Assembly (NCBI GenBank): GCA_963662175.1
Contig: OY759227.1
Coordinates: 9,022,501-9,086,500 of the forward strand
DNA from: Aradus depressus
Lineage: Eukaryota > Arthropoda > Insecta > Hemiptera > Aradidae
Length of the DNA: 64,000 bases
Reading direction: 5' to 3'
A program made the translations under genes and the position numbers. A model generated the notes under the pieces. It had not been told where the DNA came from, made no database searches, and saw nothing but the letters and a program-made list of their open reading frames with translations. Within the stretch, counting starts at the first letter, position 1. The number at the start of each line of letters is the position of its first letter. Below are positions 22,087 through 30,721 of this stretch, piece by piece.

Positions 22087-22737
22087 TTAATTTTCATTAA
22101 TAATACTATTTGTTGTGGCAGGTTGTATTGTAACATTATTACTTTTATCGGTTAAACTATCGGAATTTTTATTTATTCTTTTTCTAAGTTCCTGACAATC
22201 GTTTTTTATTTCCTGAGACATTTGTTTACGATCATTTTTTATTTCATCTATAAATTGTCTATTATCATTTTTTATTTCCCGACGACATTGGTCAATTGTG
22301 TCAATAAATTTCTTATGACGTTGTTCCTCTTTGTCATTAAATTCCCGAAGCATTCTCATCATCTGGTTAAACATTTGGGTTATATTATCTTCTCTATCCT
22401 GACTACATTGTTCACAATCACATTCTATTTGTTTTATCTTCTCTTCTCTCTCCTGACTACATTGTTTACAATCACATTCTATCTGATTCAAGTTATTTTC
22501 ATCTTTTATTTCTGGATTAAATTTAAAAATTTCGTTTCTTGTTTCTCTATTAGAATTAATAGTCTGAGGGACCTTTTCGTTACATTTTTTCTGATTTAAA
22601 TCCATAAGTTGAGTAAACTCTACATTATTTTTTTTTCGAGTTAAATCTATTATATCTCTATCAAGTTCCCCCTCCATGGACACTCCCTCAACTATCACAT
22701 TATTCGCGTCGGCCATCTTGAATAAGAATTTTTCCAA
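22087..22737 (-). CDS. Gag-like coiled-coil protein of the minus-strand LTR-type element
   Basis: A 216-residue open frame just inside the right-hand terminal repeat and its leader, where gag is expected. I prefer the ATG giving MADANNVIVEGV (residue 8 of the longest frame), because the duplicate at 16.0 kb preserves it. The middle holds two copies of a 22-residue repeat with a C-x-C-x2-C core (ECDCKQCSQERE, ECDCEQCSQDRE). Residues ~125-190 are charged coiled coil with repeated EIKND units. The end is TTNSIINEN. No zinc knuckle of CCHC type was seen. Function is inferred from position; it is shorter than the 457-residue Gag-like protein at 7.5 kb but similar in style. Confidence 0.5.
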   Translation of the reverse strand: MEKFLFKMADANNVIVEGVSMEGELDRDIIDLTRKKNNVEFTQLMDLNQKKCNEKVPQTINSNRETRNEIFKFNPEIKDENNLNQIECDCKQCSQEREEKIKQIECDCEQCSQDREDNITQMFNQMMRMLREFNDKEEQRHKKFIDTIDQCRREIKNDNRQFIDEIKNDRKQMSQEIKNDCQELRKRINKNSDSLTDKSNNVTIQPATTNSIINEN

Positions 22738-23097
22738 ACTTATACAACCTTAATTTATAAATGAAATATACCAAATTAACAATCGCCTTTCTGCGTCTTA
22801 TATGTCTACCATCCTTGCCCTTCTGTGTAAACAACATTTTAACCAGATAATTAACATTAAAAAAATTTCACATATGAAATCCAAAGCACATGGAAAAATT
22901 ATTCTTAAATTCTTTTAAAACTGTTTTTCTTCGATATTAATTACTTTTTAAATGCTTTTTGCCTTTTGCCACACAAGTTGGGCGACAAATGAAACAACCA
23001 ACATAGGGTACTCTTTTAAATAATCTCAGGGTTCTATTTAATTATATTTTCGTGAATTCTTTTAAGGAGCGGGTAGACATGCCAGACACAGAATCTT
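22738..23097 (-). other. Leader of the Gag-like gene, duplicated at 15.8-16.4 kb
   Basis: Contains caagttgggcgacaaatgaa and catagggtactcttttaaat, both repeated near 16300 and 15830. The high conservation of a non-coding leader between the two sites shows recent shared origin. Confidence 0.6.
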
Positions 23098-23727
23098 TCT
23101 TACCTGGGTTTGTATAAAGACAAACATATTAATATTTAGAATTTAAAATTGGAAAAGAAAGGGCGATTCAAAAAATTAAAATATTTAACATTCATATATT
23201 TTTATATACTCTTTTACGACATTAATATTACAACAATTTCTTATAATCATCTTTTTTTTTAAATAAATTATGAACATTACAACAAACTGCTCATTGTACA
23301 ATTTTCAATAATACGACCAATATGGAGATATGACATGTGATTTTACATTTGACTTTTAATGAACCTTTATGAATCTAAAATAATTTTAAGAGTAGTTACG
23401 TTTTCCTTTTTTAAGGCATTTCTTTTATGAAGTTATAGACCGTTTATATTATTTTTACGTAGATAAAAAGTTGTACTCATCGAATAGGTGATCTGGTATG
23501 AATGACTCCTCTTCCAGTCAGACAAAATCGTCTCATCAAACCCTCTTCACCATGTGGGTTTCAGCCATTGTTCGCTCAATCCATGAAGTTAATCCGAAGA
23601 TATCACGAGCATCCGATCCTTCCAGTCCGATCCTATGGTATATGGGTATCCATATCCGGAGCTGTTCAGGGGGAAATTAGTGTGGACTTTACTGCACTAC
23701 ATTTAATAAAAAATAAAACTTGGGAAC
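23098..23727. other. Non-coding stretch between leader and right terminal repeat
   Basis: AT-rich. The last 250 bases (23470-23727) are less AT-rich and have short ORFs without recognisable protein features. No tRNA-primer site starting TGG lies next to the repeat, which weakens the LTR interpretation. Confidence 0.4.
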
Positions 23728-24148
23728 TACATTCGGTCAAAAGACCGGAGTAGGGCACTAGATCGGTGACCACTCTCTCAGTCTCTCTTCACTACTCTCT
23801 TGGATTCCTCACCAGTTTTTTTTCTCCCCTCTCCAATCTATCACACCGTGGACACAATTCATTATATTATATTGTTGTTGTTTTTTTATGCCCTTTTATT
23901 TTAAACAATATTTAATTGTTATTTAAATTTATATAACAATTTTTCCTAGACTATAATTATTAATTATAGAAACATTAATACTTATTCATTAAAAAAAACA
24001 CGCATAGCATATTCTCTTTCCCGCCTAAATATTCAAATTTGAAATTCTTTAACTTACTCATTAATTTATAGTTATTTCTTTTTATTTTACTTTACTTTAC
24101 CCATTTTCCTGGGTGTCCATCATGTGGCAGGTGACTCGAATCGTCACA
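23728..24148 (-). repeat. Direct repeat (probable 5' LTR), right copy
   Basis: 421-bp match to 16381-16800, with small differences (e.g. ctagatcggtgacc here against ctagtgcggagacc there). It contains aaaagaccggagtagggcac and the shared end gtggcaggtgactcga. Confidence 0.65.
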
Positions 24149-24884
24149 AAGTATTTAAAAATGTTATTAGGGTGTTTGAAAGAGGATATTGTATTATTGG
24201 AAAAAAAAAATATATATATATATTTTTTGTTCATTTGATTTTTTATTTTTCTCATAGGGAAAGGATATTTAACATGTAGAAATACGGGGGGGGGGGGGGG
24301 GGGGGGGGGATATTTTATAAATAAGGATATTAAATCGAAGGACTCAAGAAGGGTGGGGGAAGAGAGAGAGAGCAGTGGAAGGAGGGGGAAGGCGTGGAGT
24401 GGGTTGCAGATAGAGAGTGAAGCAGGAAGCTTGTTGGGATTTTGTGGTTAGAGAGAGAGAGAGAGTGAAAGTGGACGTTTGTTGGAGAGTGGACTGGAGG
24501 AGTGAAGATCCTTTGTGGAGTTGAAAGTCTGGAGTAAGTCAGGAAGAAATTCAGGTGGAAGGAAGAATGAAGGAAGGATCGATGAGCCTATGATGTACTG
24601 AGAAGAGCAGCGGAAAAGGATTGGAGGATAGATAGTGATCATGTGAGTGAATAAAAAATACATTTGATATTATCACCGTCTACCGATCTATTTTAAGATG
24701 TAAAAAAAAAAAAAAAAAGGAAAAATATGAAAATATTTTTATTAAAAGAATTCACTGCCTATTTTAATTATTCAAAAAAAAATAAATAAATTTAAGAGTA
24801 CAAGAAAACGTTTCAATGGCGCAACAACGTGGGGCAATTTTAAAAAAGAAAATAATTACATTTTACCATATACAAGAATTCGTT
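24149..24884. other. Low-complexity region with a G-run and GA-rich patch
   Basis: Holds a 26-base run of G around 24284-24309, a GA-rich stretch (24360-24640) with repeated gagaga, and A-runs near 24702. No gene seen. Confidence 0.6.
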
Positions 24885-25569
24885 TCAATATTTACATTAA
24901 GAATTTAATTTACCATCAAGAAGGAAATCAAAATACCCCAGAAAGAAATTTTAGGTAACATTAAAAGGAAAATAAGACTTACATAAAGAGTAAAAACAAC
25001 AAGGAAAAAAATAAATTTAAAATTTCACAACATAAATGGGGAAGGTGCGAGTCAACAGGGATGAACATTATTACAACTAATTGCGTAACTTAACAAGAAC
25101 AGAACGAAACCAAAATTTTAGAAAAGTTTAACAGGACATCCAAGAAGAAAATGAGACTGTGAAAAAAGGACAGAATGAAGAAGGAACAAAAAAATCAATG
25201 AGACAAGAAAATTTTTATAGAGGCCAACAACAAAAACTATCAGAAAAAATCTTATGAAATTTTTCAGAAAAAGGCAAACACGAAGAAAAGGCAGTTTTAA
25301 GAAAAATCATTAATTATGAAAAGAATAGCCGTTTTTGACTTAGTTCAAGTTCTTCCCGCTTGGAGTGTTATAGTTCCAAAAGTATATATTAAGAAATATA
25401 CAAATAAAGTTATTTTTTCGAAAAATAGGAGTTAAAATGAAAAAGCAACGTCATACAAAATTAAAATAATATATAAGAAGACGAAATTAAAAAAAAAAGA
25501 AACAAGAAAACGTCGAAAAAATTTCAATATTTGTAAAAAAAAAATTGATGGAAGACAAAACACATCCGA
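24885..25569 (+). repeat. Diverged long repeat, copy 3, left part (cut by the Maverick)
   Basis: Contains tttaccatcaagaaggaaat and cccagaaagaaattttaggt, matching the start of copy 5 at 57665-57725. It ends at the Maverick insertion site and resumes at 54428. The uninterrupted relative at 56095-56165 (gacaaaacacgtacgaaaag) shows what the empty site looked like. Confidence 0.65.
25564..25569. repeat. Target-site duplication (left) of the Maverick
   Basis: atccga, repeated exactly at 54428-54433 after the right terminus. Six bases is the usual duplication length for Maverick/Polinton integration. Confidence 0.9.
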
Positions 25570-25755
25570 AGTAGGGTAATTTGGGCTACATTTGGGCCTA
25601 GTTAAAGCCCCCATGCTGGTCTAGAAGTAGCCCTAGTGTTGTGGATGGTCAGGAGTTAAAGGGACTATTGGAGGTCGGGTGGTTTTAAAGCGTGGTGTGA
25701 CAGATGTTTGTCAAAGTAAACATATAATTTATATATTTATTTTGGTATCTCAGTG
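25570..25755. repeat. Left terminal inverted repeat of the Maverick
   Basis: Reverse complement of 54257-54427. Shared blocks include gttaaagcccccatgctggt, agttaaagggactattggag and gtttgtcaaagtaaacatat. The left copy is longer by an 11-bp and a 4-bp insertion. Ends in ctcagtg. Confidence 0.92.
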
Positions 25756-26042
25756 AAATTGTTTCGAAAAATGTTAGCGTTATATGTAATGCTGAGAATT
25801 GTAAACAAATGGGTTGAAAGCCAATGAACTTTCAGTTCGAGTGTAGAAATCGAAAGTCAGAACTGGTCCATCCTTGACCGGGAAGTCTCCCTCAAGATTT
25901 GCATAATCATTTCTTCGTGGAGACTAATTTGCTTACCAATCCTTTGCCGTGCCCTCATTTGCATAACTCACTTTCTCGCTCTTGAAAGTGAGATCTTTTT
26001 TGAATGTGTTGATTTTTCAAAATTTGATGCTTTTTCCGAGAA

Positions 26043-26076
26043 TATAAAAGGAGTAATTCTAGCGGGTGCTTCATTA
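26043..26076 (+). promoter_or_regulatory. Core promoter (TATA + initiator) of the first OB-fold-like gene
   Basis: tataaaag at 26043-26050 and an initiator tcatta at 26071-26076 whose A lies 30 bases downstream of the TATA start. The ATG follows at 26088. This is the spacing of an arthropod RNA polymerase II core promoter. Confidence 0.6.
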
Positions 26077-26087
26077 TCTACTCAATC

Positions 26088-26505
26088 ATGGACATGGAAT
26101 CTAGTCAAGAGACCCATCTAAACGCCCTCGTACAAAAATTGAATTCTTCAAGAGCCGAGTTCATCCCGATAAATAAATTATTAATTGATGAAAAATACTA
26201 AATCCTTGCAATGAAAAAAATCGATTCAATTTATGGTCCATCATTTATAGCCACATTTATTAAAGAAAATTCTGACATTGGAACCAACACAATGAAAAGT
26301 ATCTTTTTGCCGTAAAAGTATTCTTTACCGACGACGAAATGTTGGAAGCCTCAGGTAATTAAAAAAAAAAAATAATAATTTTTTTAAAAAAGTCACTTTA
26401 CTAAGAAAAAATACCATAAACATTTAGTTTTTTACAGGCAAGTTGAAAATAGCGTACAAAGGTCGAGAAAACAATAAAGAACATTTCTTTGAATTCTCAG
26501 TGTAA
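26088..26505 (+). pseudogene. Small OB-fold-like protein gene, copy 1 (two exons, broken)
   Basis: Starts MDMESSQETHLN and continues with FIPINKLLIDEKY, then AMKKIDSIYGPSFIATFIKE, IFLP and TDDEMLEAS. An intron runs from 26355 (gtaatt) to 26437 (ttttacag), and the second exon reads GKLKIAYKGRENNKEHFFEF and stops at 26503-26505. It has an in-frame TAA after DEKY, another after IFLP and a 1-base frameshift, so it is a pseudogene. From memory, arthropod Mavericks and their relatives carry small proteins of this pattern (K.I..A....YG..I...I......FLP.R......D........L.Y.G), which would suit an OB-fold single-strand DNA-binding protein. That function is inference. Confidence 0.5.
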
Positions 26506-26663
26506 AAATCAAATGTATTTTTGAAAAATATAAATTTGTAATTGAGTGTTGACTTTGTTTTTTACATAACCAAAAAGTGATGAAATCTCAGCCCTGAAAC
26601 AGAAATTTGTACGAATCCTACTTTCTAAAAAAACTTGTATGGATTTAAAATGTCAAATGAAAG

Positions 26664-26701
26664 TATATAAACCCCCTGAAATCCCCGAAATGATATCAGT
26701 C
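26664..26701 (+). promoter_or_regulatory. Core promoter (TATA + initiator) of the second OB-fold-like gene
   Basis: tatataaa at 26664-26671 and initiator tcagtc at 26696-26701, about 32 bases apart, with the ATG at 26727. Same arrangement as the promoter at 26043. Confidence 0.6.
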
Positions 26702-26726
26702 ATTCTTCTGAGAACACCAATCCACT

Positions 26727-27166
26727 ATGAATTCGTCCTCATCGTCTTCCGTTTCCAAGGTATATTCTAAATTATCTGAGAAATTTTTATACTATAAAAA
26801 TTCGATAATAATTTCATGGTTTCAATTATTAATCTTGTAGATTTCATCTGAATGAAAAGAGCAGAAACTACATTTGGTGGTTATATAATAGCAGTTATCG
26901 TAAACGATGATCAAAACTCTCAGAGGTGGGATAATAAATTAAAAGGTATATTTCTACCGATGAGATACACCAAGTTATTTACTCACCAAGACATGCTAGA
27001 AGCAACTGATAATAAAAAAAAGAGCTTAAGCCGTAATTTTGGAAATAGATATTTTTTTTATTATTTAGTATCTCATTATATTTTTTTATTTTTTGTAGGC
27101 AAGCTAAGAATGGTTTACAGAGGTAGAGGGTCTCGCCACGAATTTCTAATAGAATTCACGATGTAA
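26727..27166 (+). CDS. Small OB-fold-like protein gene, copy 2
   Basis: A first exon reads MNSSSSSSVSK to a gtatat donor at about 26760; an acceptor ttgtag lies at 26840. The main part is open from 26852 to 27166: MKRAETTFGGYIIAVIVNDD, then GIFLPMRYTKLFTHQDMLEA and, after a stretch corresponding to copy 1's intron, GKLRMVYRGRGSRHEFLIEF. At the place of copy 1's donor (gt) this copy has at (actg/ataata), but the intron-like stretch ends in a good acceptor (ttttttgtag) and remains open, so translation could pass through it. The join between first exon and body contains a stop in the direct frame, so the start is uncertain. It belongs to the same family as 26088-26505; role as a DNA-binding protein is inferred. 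Confidence 0.5.
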
Positions 27167-27299
27167 AGAATTCAATGTAATAACGATATTTTGAAATAAT
27201 AAAAATCTGATTAAAAACTTATTGATATTGATGTATAAACACCTTAAGGGAAAAAAAAAAAATAAAAATAAATAATTTGAAAAGATTTTATTTTTATAT

Positions 27300-28253
27300 T
27301 CACACTAATTGAGATAAATTGACCCAACATTTTTCTGGCAAGCCGAACCACTTCACATATATGCGATTCCCTTTTCGTCGAAGAACTTTTTCAATGAGAT
27401 AAACACCAGGATCCTTTACAGTCTATAATTCTTCTTTATAAAATGCGCCAAATATGTCTTGATTATTTGCGTCTTGTAAAAGGTATGTTGTTGGTATGTA
27501 AATTGCACCTTGACAACTTTGAAGATCTCGGGTGAGAATTGTGCAAGATAACCTTCGGCAAATGCATTGCGTAATTTTGATATGCGGACATAATCCCCCT
27601 CCTTGAATTTAGGTTTGGTAGTGGTAGCGGGCTGAATAAACAGTGGCAATTAGCTCATTTTGAAGCTCCTTATTAGCGACGACCTCAGACGGTGTGGCTT
27701 TTATTGTACGGTGCTTTGTATTATTATATCATGGCAGAGCAGGTAGCAAGTCGACATATTTATGATTTCTATTTAAAAAGAACATTTTCCACATATGACC
27801 TTTTAATGTTCTATTAAATCGTTCAGCAATCGATGCCTTCTTCACAAAGTATGTAGAATAGTGCTGAATATTTTTTTTTTTCATAAGAGTCTGGAAAATA
27901 GTATTATAGAATTCACGTCCTTCATCTGTAAGCAAAAATTAAGGTATACGTTTACACTCGAGAAATATAGTCTCTGGCGCTTTTGTAACTTCTGGTCCTG
28001 TTTTTCGCTTCAATGGTATTGCTCAGGCATATTTCGAGAAACCTTCGATTACGATCAATAAATATTTAAAGCCTTTATTGACTCGCCAATAGGGCACCAT
28101 CTCGACCAAATCTGCTTCCCACAAATCGTCCACTCCTCTTAAAAGCCCTTTACGTCGAGGGTAATTAACACGAGCTGGTTTATGCAGTTCTCTAACGACA
28201 ACTTCTCTTGGTGTATGGTGTGTATGGATTTGAAAGTATATTCCCCATGACAA
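27300..28253 (-). pseudogene. Maverick integrase with C-terminal chromodomain, broken
   Basis: Retroviral-type integrase that would insert the element. The core has D in LWEADLVEM, D in LLTDEGREFYN and E in ASIAERFNRTLK, so all three catalytic acids survive. Then follow KYVDLLPALP, a region with FKEGDYVRISKLRNAF typical of Maverick integrases, and a chromodomain (GVYLIEKVLRRKGNRIYVKW) ending near 27300. In-frame stops at several places (after GFSKYA, before FLLTDEG, after LLPALP, before TVKDPG) and at least one frameshift near 27640 break it. The N-terminal zinc domain was not found, so the gene is also 5'-truncated or too decayed. A relative lies at 61060-61560. Confidence 0.85.
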
Positions 28254-28317
28254 ACTGTATCAGACTAATACTAAATCGTTTGCTTCACTCTAATTTATAT
28301 GGGAGGGCTGACATTTA

Positions 28318-28710
28318 CTAGTATTTTCTTACTCCCATTGATATACGCTCCAGGCCAATTTTTGAGATCAGTGTCGAACCTTGCCGATCTGTACACATAT
28401 CCTTTCGTAGCTGCATCAGGTCCGATGGATCCTCTACATTTATTAGCCTTTTAGCATTAAAGTCAATTTTGCTTCCTGACTGAGAAAAACTTGAATATCG
28501 AGAATCGACATAATTTCTGGAAGCAGCATCTGATCCATCCATTCCTTCTCCTAAATTGATTATTCGTGTATTGTTGACATCAAGAACTCCTCCAGCTTCA
28601 ACTTGTTTGAATCGGTCCTCTCCTTTAAAAGCTTGAACTGTATTGTATAATTTTTGCTGATTGCGGTAATACCGCTTACCGACATGTCGTCCGAACTTGT
28701 CAATGGTCAT
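28318..28710 (-). CDS. Fibre-like virion protein with phage-tail-fibre-type repeats
   Basis: 130 residues starting MTIDKFGRHVGKRYY. Two repeat units resemble phage tail-fibre collars: TRIINLGEGMDGSDAASRNY followed by VDSR, and KRLINVEDPSDLMQLRKDMC. The pattern 'I.N.G.P....DA....YVD' is known from trimeric tail fibres. From memory, arthropod Mavericks carry a short protein starting with a KFGRH motif and such repeats, so a surface fibre or spike is a reasonable guess. The ORF is intact. Its start lies 8-9 bases after an initiator at 28716-28721. Downstream comes the integrase on the same strand. Confidence 0.55.
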   Translation of the reverse strand: MTIDKFGRHVGKRYYRNQQKLYNTVQAFKGEDRFKQVEAGGVLDVNNTRIINLGEGMDGSDAASRNYVDSRYSSFSQSGSKIDFNAKRLINVEDPSDLMQLRKDMCTDRQGSTLISKIGLERISMGVRKY

Positions 28711-28715
28711 TTTAG

Positions 28716-28749
28716 AACTGAAACCTCTCAGATGAAATAGACTCTATAC
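28716..28749 (-). promoter_or_regulatory. Candidate core promoter of the fibre-like gene
   Basis: On the minus strand TGTATAGAG at about 28749-28741 and the initiator TCAGTT at 28721-28716, about 28 bases apart; the ATG is at 28710. The TATA match is weak. Confidence 0.45.
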
Positions 28750-28934
28750 ACACCAATTTTTGAACTTCTACAGTAGGGACAAAAAATACAAAAAACAGAA
28801 CAGTCCATACAGGTAAAATGACCACATGGTAATATGACCGTATCTACAATGGCATTGAAACACACCTTACAACGAAAATCTACCAAATATTCCTCAGAAT
28901 TGGTCGATTCCTCCTCGTCTTCACTAGAGGTCAT
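28728..28934 (-). CDS. RING-finger protein (IAP-type C-terminal RING)
   Basis: 68 residues: an acidic start (MTSSEDEEESTNSEEYLVDF) followed by a RING finger with CKVC, LPCGHFTCMDC and CPYC and the closing IGVYRVYF. Spacing C-x2-C ... C-x-H-x2-C-x2-C ... C-x2-C is that of the RING at the end of inhibitor-of-apoptosis proteins, which act as ubiquitin ligases. There is no BIR repeat. In large insect DNA viruses such small RING proteins are common and modulate host ubiquitination or cell death; here that is inference. The ORF is intact and lies between the fibre-like gene and the conserved 306-residue protein. Confidence 0.7.
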   Translation of the reverse strand: MTSSEDEEESTNSEEYLVDFRCKVCFNAIVDTVILPCGHFTCMDCSVFCIFCPYCRSSKIGVYRVYFI

Positions 28935-29022
28935 GATTAATATATAATATTTGCTTCTCTCAATTCTTCCAATATTGACGCGATTTCATTCGACTGAGGT
29001 GCTTCGCTAGCATAGAGCAAGC

Positions 29023-29943
29023 TTAATAGCTGCAGAGTTCGTTGGGGTCTTCCCAGCGCTCATATATAGATCTTGTACAATTCATCCATAAGCCCGAGCC
29101 AGAAAAATGAGATTTTTTTGAACGGGTGTGATATTGTCTGGTAGTAGGTGTAAATATTTTTGCAATTATATTTTTATACTCTAAACTTTTATTCCCACTC
29201 AAACTTTTAGCTTCACTGAAATGTCTTTTATGAGCATTTGTAACCATCAGTAGTTCCTTATATATCGCTAAATCCTCATTTTTGTATGTCATAGGTTCTT
29301 TTAAAAACAAAAGTTCATCGAGTCCAGGTGTACCTTCATAAAATTTGTCTTTAATTTCTAAATCATTGTGATCCACCCGGACGCTAGCGTCACCTAACGT
29401 TAACCCAACGCTGGGGAGAAAGCGGATTCCATAGCGAGTGTCAAAGTCCTTTGTATCTCCACTAAGAAACTTACTAATATATTGACGCAAAAATGGACCA
29501 ATATTGGATGATTCAATCATTCTTTCTACTGCATCTCTGCCTAGCGCAGTCTGAGACAAAAGTTGTACCTCTTCTACAGGTGTAATAGGTGGTGATGAAA
29601 TTTCAAAGACTTCTTCTTCAAAAGGGACTTCTTCCCTCCTAGGTGTAGTGAATGAAGGAGTATAGAGTTGAGTTTTTGGTTTTCCACTGATTTGAGTGAT
29701 GATTTTTTCTTCTTCTGGATATATTTCAGATTTCTCTATTTTTGGGAATGCTCGAGCCTCGATTATCGACTTGGTAGGTGCTTGTTTCAGAGTTTCCGTT
29801 ATTTGTAGCAGTGGTTTTGTAACTGGTTCGAATGTTTTCTCTAGTGACTCATGAGTCTCTAAAGCCCCCTTCTTGAAAGATTTGAACTTTTTTCTCAAAC
29901 CTTTAGTGGTCTTGATAATATCTCGTACTACTGAACGTTTCAT
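29023..29943 (-). CDS. Conserved Maverick protein of unknown function (306 aa)
   Basis: Starts MKRSVVRDIIKTTKGLRKKF, a basic helix, then a Pro/Glu-rich low-complexity region (residues ~50-125). The conserved C-terminal half has GPFLRQYISKFL, YGIRFLPSVGLTLGDASVRV, KFYEGTPGLDELLFL, KNEDLAIYKELLMVTNAHKR and YKNIIAKIF. I recall this module (Y.G.......L.LG...V.......I....Y.GTPGL..L) from Maverick/adintovirus elements in many arthropods, where it has no assigned function; a virion or core protein is likely. The ORF is intact. Its promoter overlaps the end of the ATPase gene upstream. The final ~40 residues (NCTRSIYERWEDPNELCSY) are less typical and may be read past a lesion. Confidence 0.6.
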   Translation of the reverse strand: MKRSVVRDIIKTTKGLRKKFKSFKKGALETHESLEKTFEPVTKPLLQITETLKQAPTKSIIEARAFPKIEKSEIYPEEEKIITQISGKPKTQLYTPSFTTPRREEVPFEEEVFEISSPPITPVEEVQLLSQTALGRDAVERMIESSNIGPFLRQYISKFLSGDTKDFDTRYGIRFLPSVGLTLGDASVRVDHNDLEIKDKFYEGTPGLDELLFLKEPMTYKNEDLAIYKELLMVTNAHKRHFSEAKSLSGNKSLEYKNIIAKIFTPTTRQYHTRSKKSHFSGSGLWMNCTRSIYERWEDPNELCSY

Positions 29944-29947
29944 TTTA

Positions 29948-29984
29948 AACTGAGCTGCTGCGGTACACTTACATCAATATAAAG
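29948..29984 (-). promoter_or_regulatory. Core promoter of the 306-aa gene, overlapping the ATPase stop
   Basis: Minus strand CTTTATATTG (29984-29975) lies in the last ATPase codons (FDTFILM) and TCAGTT at 29953-29948 follows about 30 bases downstream; ATG at 29943. The TATA element and the coding end share the same bases. Confidence 0.55.
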
Positions 29985-30652
29985 GTGTCAAAGCCCTGTC
30001 GGTACCTCCCCTTGTCTGCCTCTCGAGTTTTATCAAGGACAAAGAACCCATAGGGGTCACTGTCCCAACATAGTGCACACATCTTTTGAAACATATCAAA
30101 TGTAACATCTGTCGAACTAACGTGATCCTGATAAATATGTTTTAAATTTAACAAATTTTGTCTGAAAAGTATTAAAAAATTTGCATTGTCTCTAATTAGG
30201 TGCTTTGGTATATGCGCATATGTCTGCCCAATGTAAATAGGGAATATAGACTTTTGTCGTCCTATATTAAAATACTTTCTTATTATATTATGGTTATCGA
30301 GGCTAATATCATCAAAAATAAAAGCAGAATTATGTTTTGCATCTTCCAGCTGTATCACACTTTCGGAATGATCAAAAGTGTAATATCCTATTTCGGGAAC
30401 CGCATCCATTTCCTTTTTTAAATAGGTGTACTTCGCCTGTGATAAAGATCGAGAGTAAATGTAGAGATTTCCGAAACAATGTCCATTTTCATCAAGAAGG
30501 AGGCTAATGACCAAATTGGTTTTCCCCGATCCTGTAGCTCCACAAACAATGATTAGAGGGTTTGGTGGTAAAAGTCTTATGATTTCATCTTTTTCCTGGT
30601 GAGGAAGAAGGTCAACAACTTTCAGCTGTAAAGGTTGAGGCTCCAAATGCAT
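29969..30652 (-). CDS. FtsK/HerA-type genome-packaging ATPase (A32-like)
   Basis: Motor that would pump the genome into the capsid. Walker A is VCGATGSGKTNL and Walker B is SAFIFDDISL; a sensor-type Gln is in PIYIGQTYAHIPK. I start it at the Met of MHLEPQPLQLKVVDLLPH (30652); the frame is open to 30730 but the extra 26 residues overlap the divergent PLA2 promoter. The encoded 227 residues match the usual length of Maverick packaging ATPases (about 220-250). The frame is uninterrupted, with all key motifs present, so this is one of the best preserved genes of the element. It is divergent from the PLA2 gene and upstream of the 306-aa gene on the same strand. Confidence 0.9.
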   Translation of the reverse strand: MHLEPQPLQLKVVDLLPHQEKDEIIRLLPPNPLIIVCGATGSGKTNLVISLLLDENGHCFGNLYIYSRSLSQAKYTYLKKEMDAVPEIGYYTFDHSESVIQLEDAKHNSAFIFDDISLDNHNIIRKYFNIGRQKSIFPIYIGQTYAHIPKHLIRDNANFLILFRQNLLNLKHIYQDHVSSTDVTFDMFQKMCALCWDSDPYGFFVLDKTREADKGRYRQGFDTFILM

Positions 30653-30686
30653 TTCGGCAAATGAAACCTCTAGTGAAACCGCTGTA

Positions 30687-30721
30687 TATATAAATTGAGA
30701 GCATGATCCTCTCATTTCAGT
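30687..30721 (+). promoter_or_regulatory. Core promoter of the PLA2 gene
   Basis: tatataaa at 30687-30694 and the initiator tcagt at 30717-30721, directly followed by the ATG at 30722. The A of the initiator is 32 bases after the TATA start; the mRNA would have a leader of about three bases. Confidence 0.65.

Noticed and set aside
24284..24309. G-run as a functional quadruplex site
   Set aside because: A simple homopolymer of uncertain true length; no neighbouring gene to regulate.
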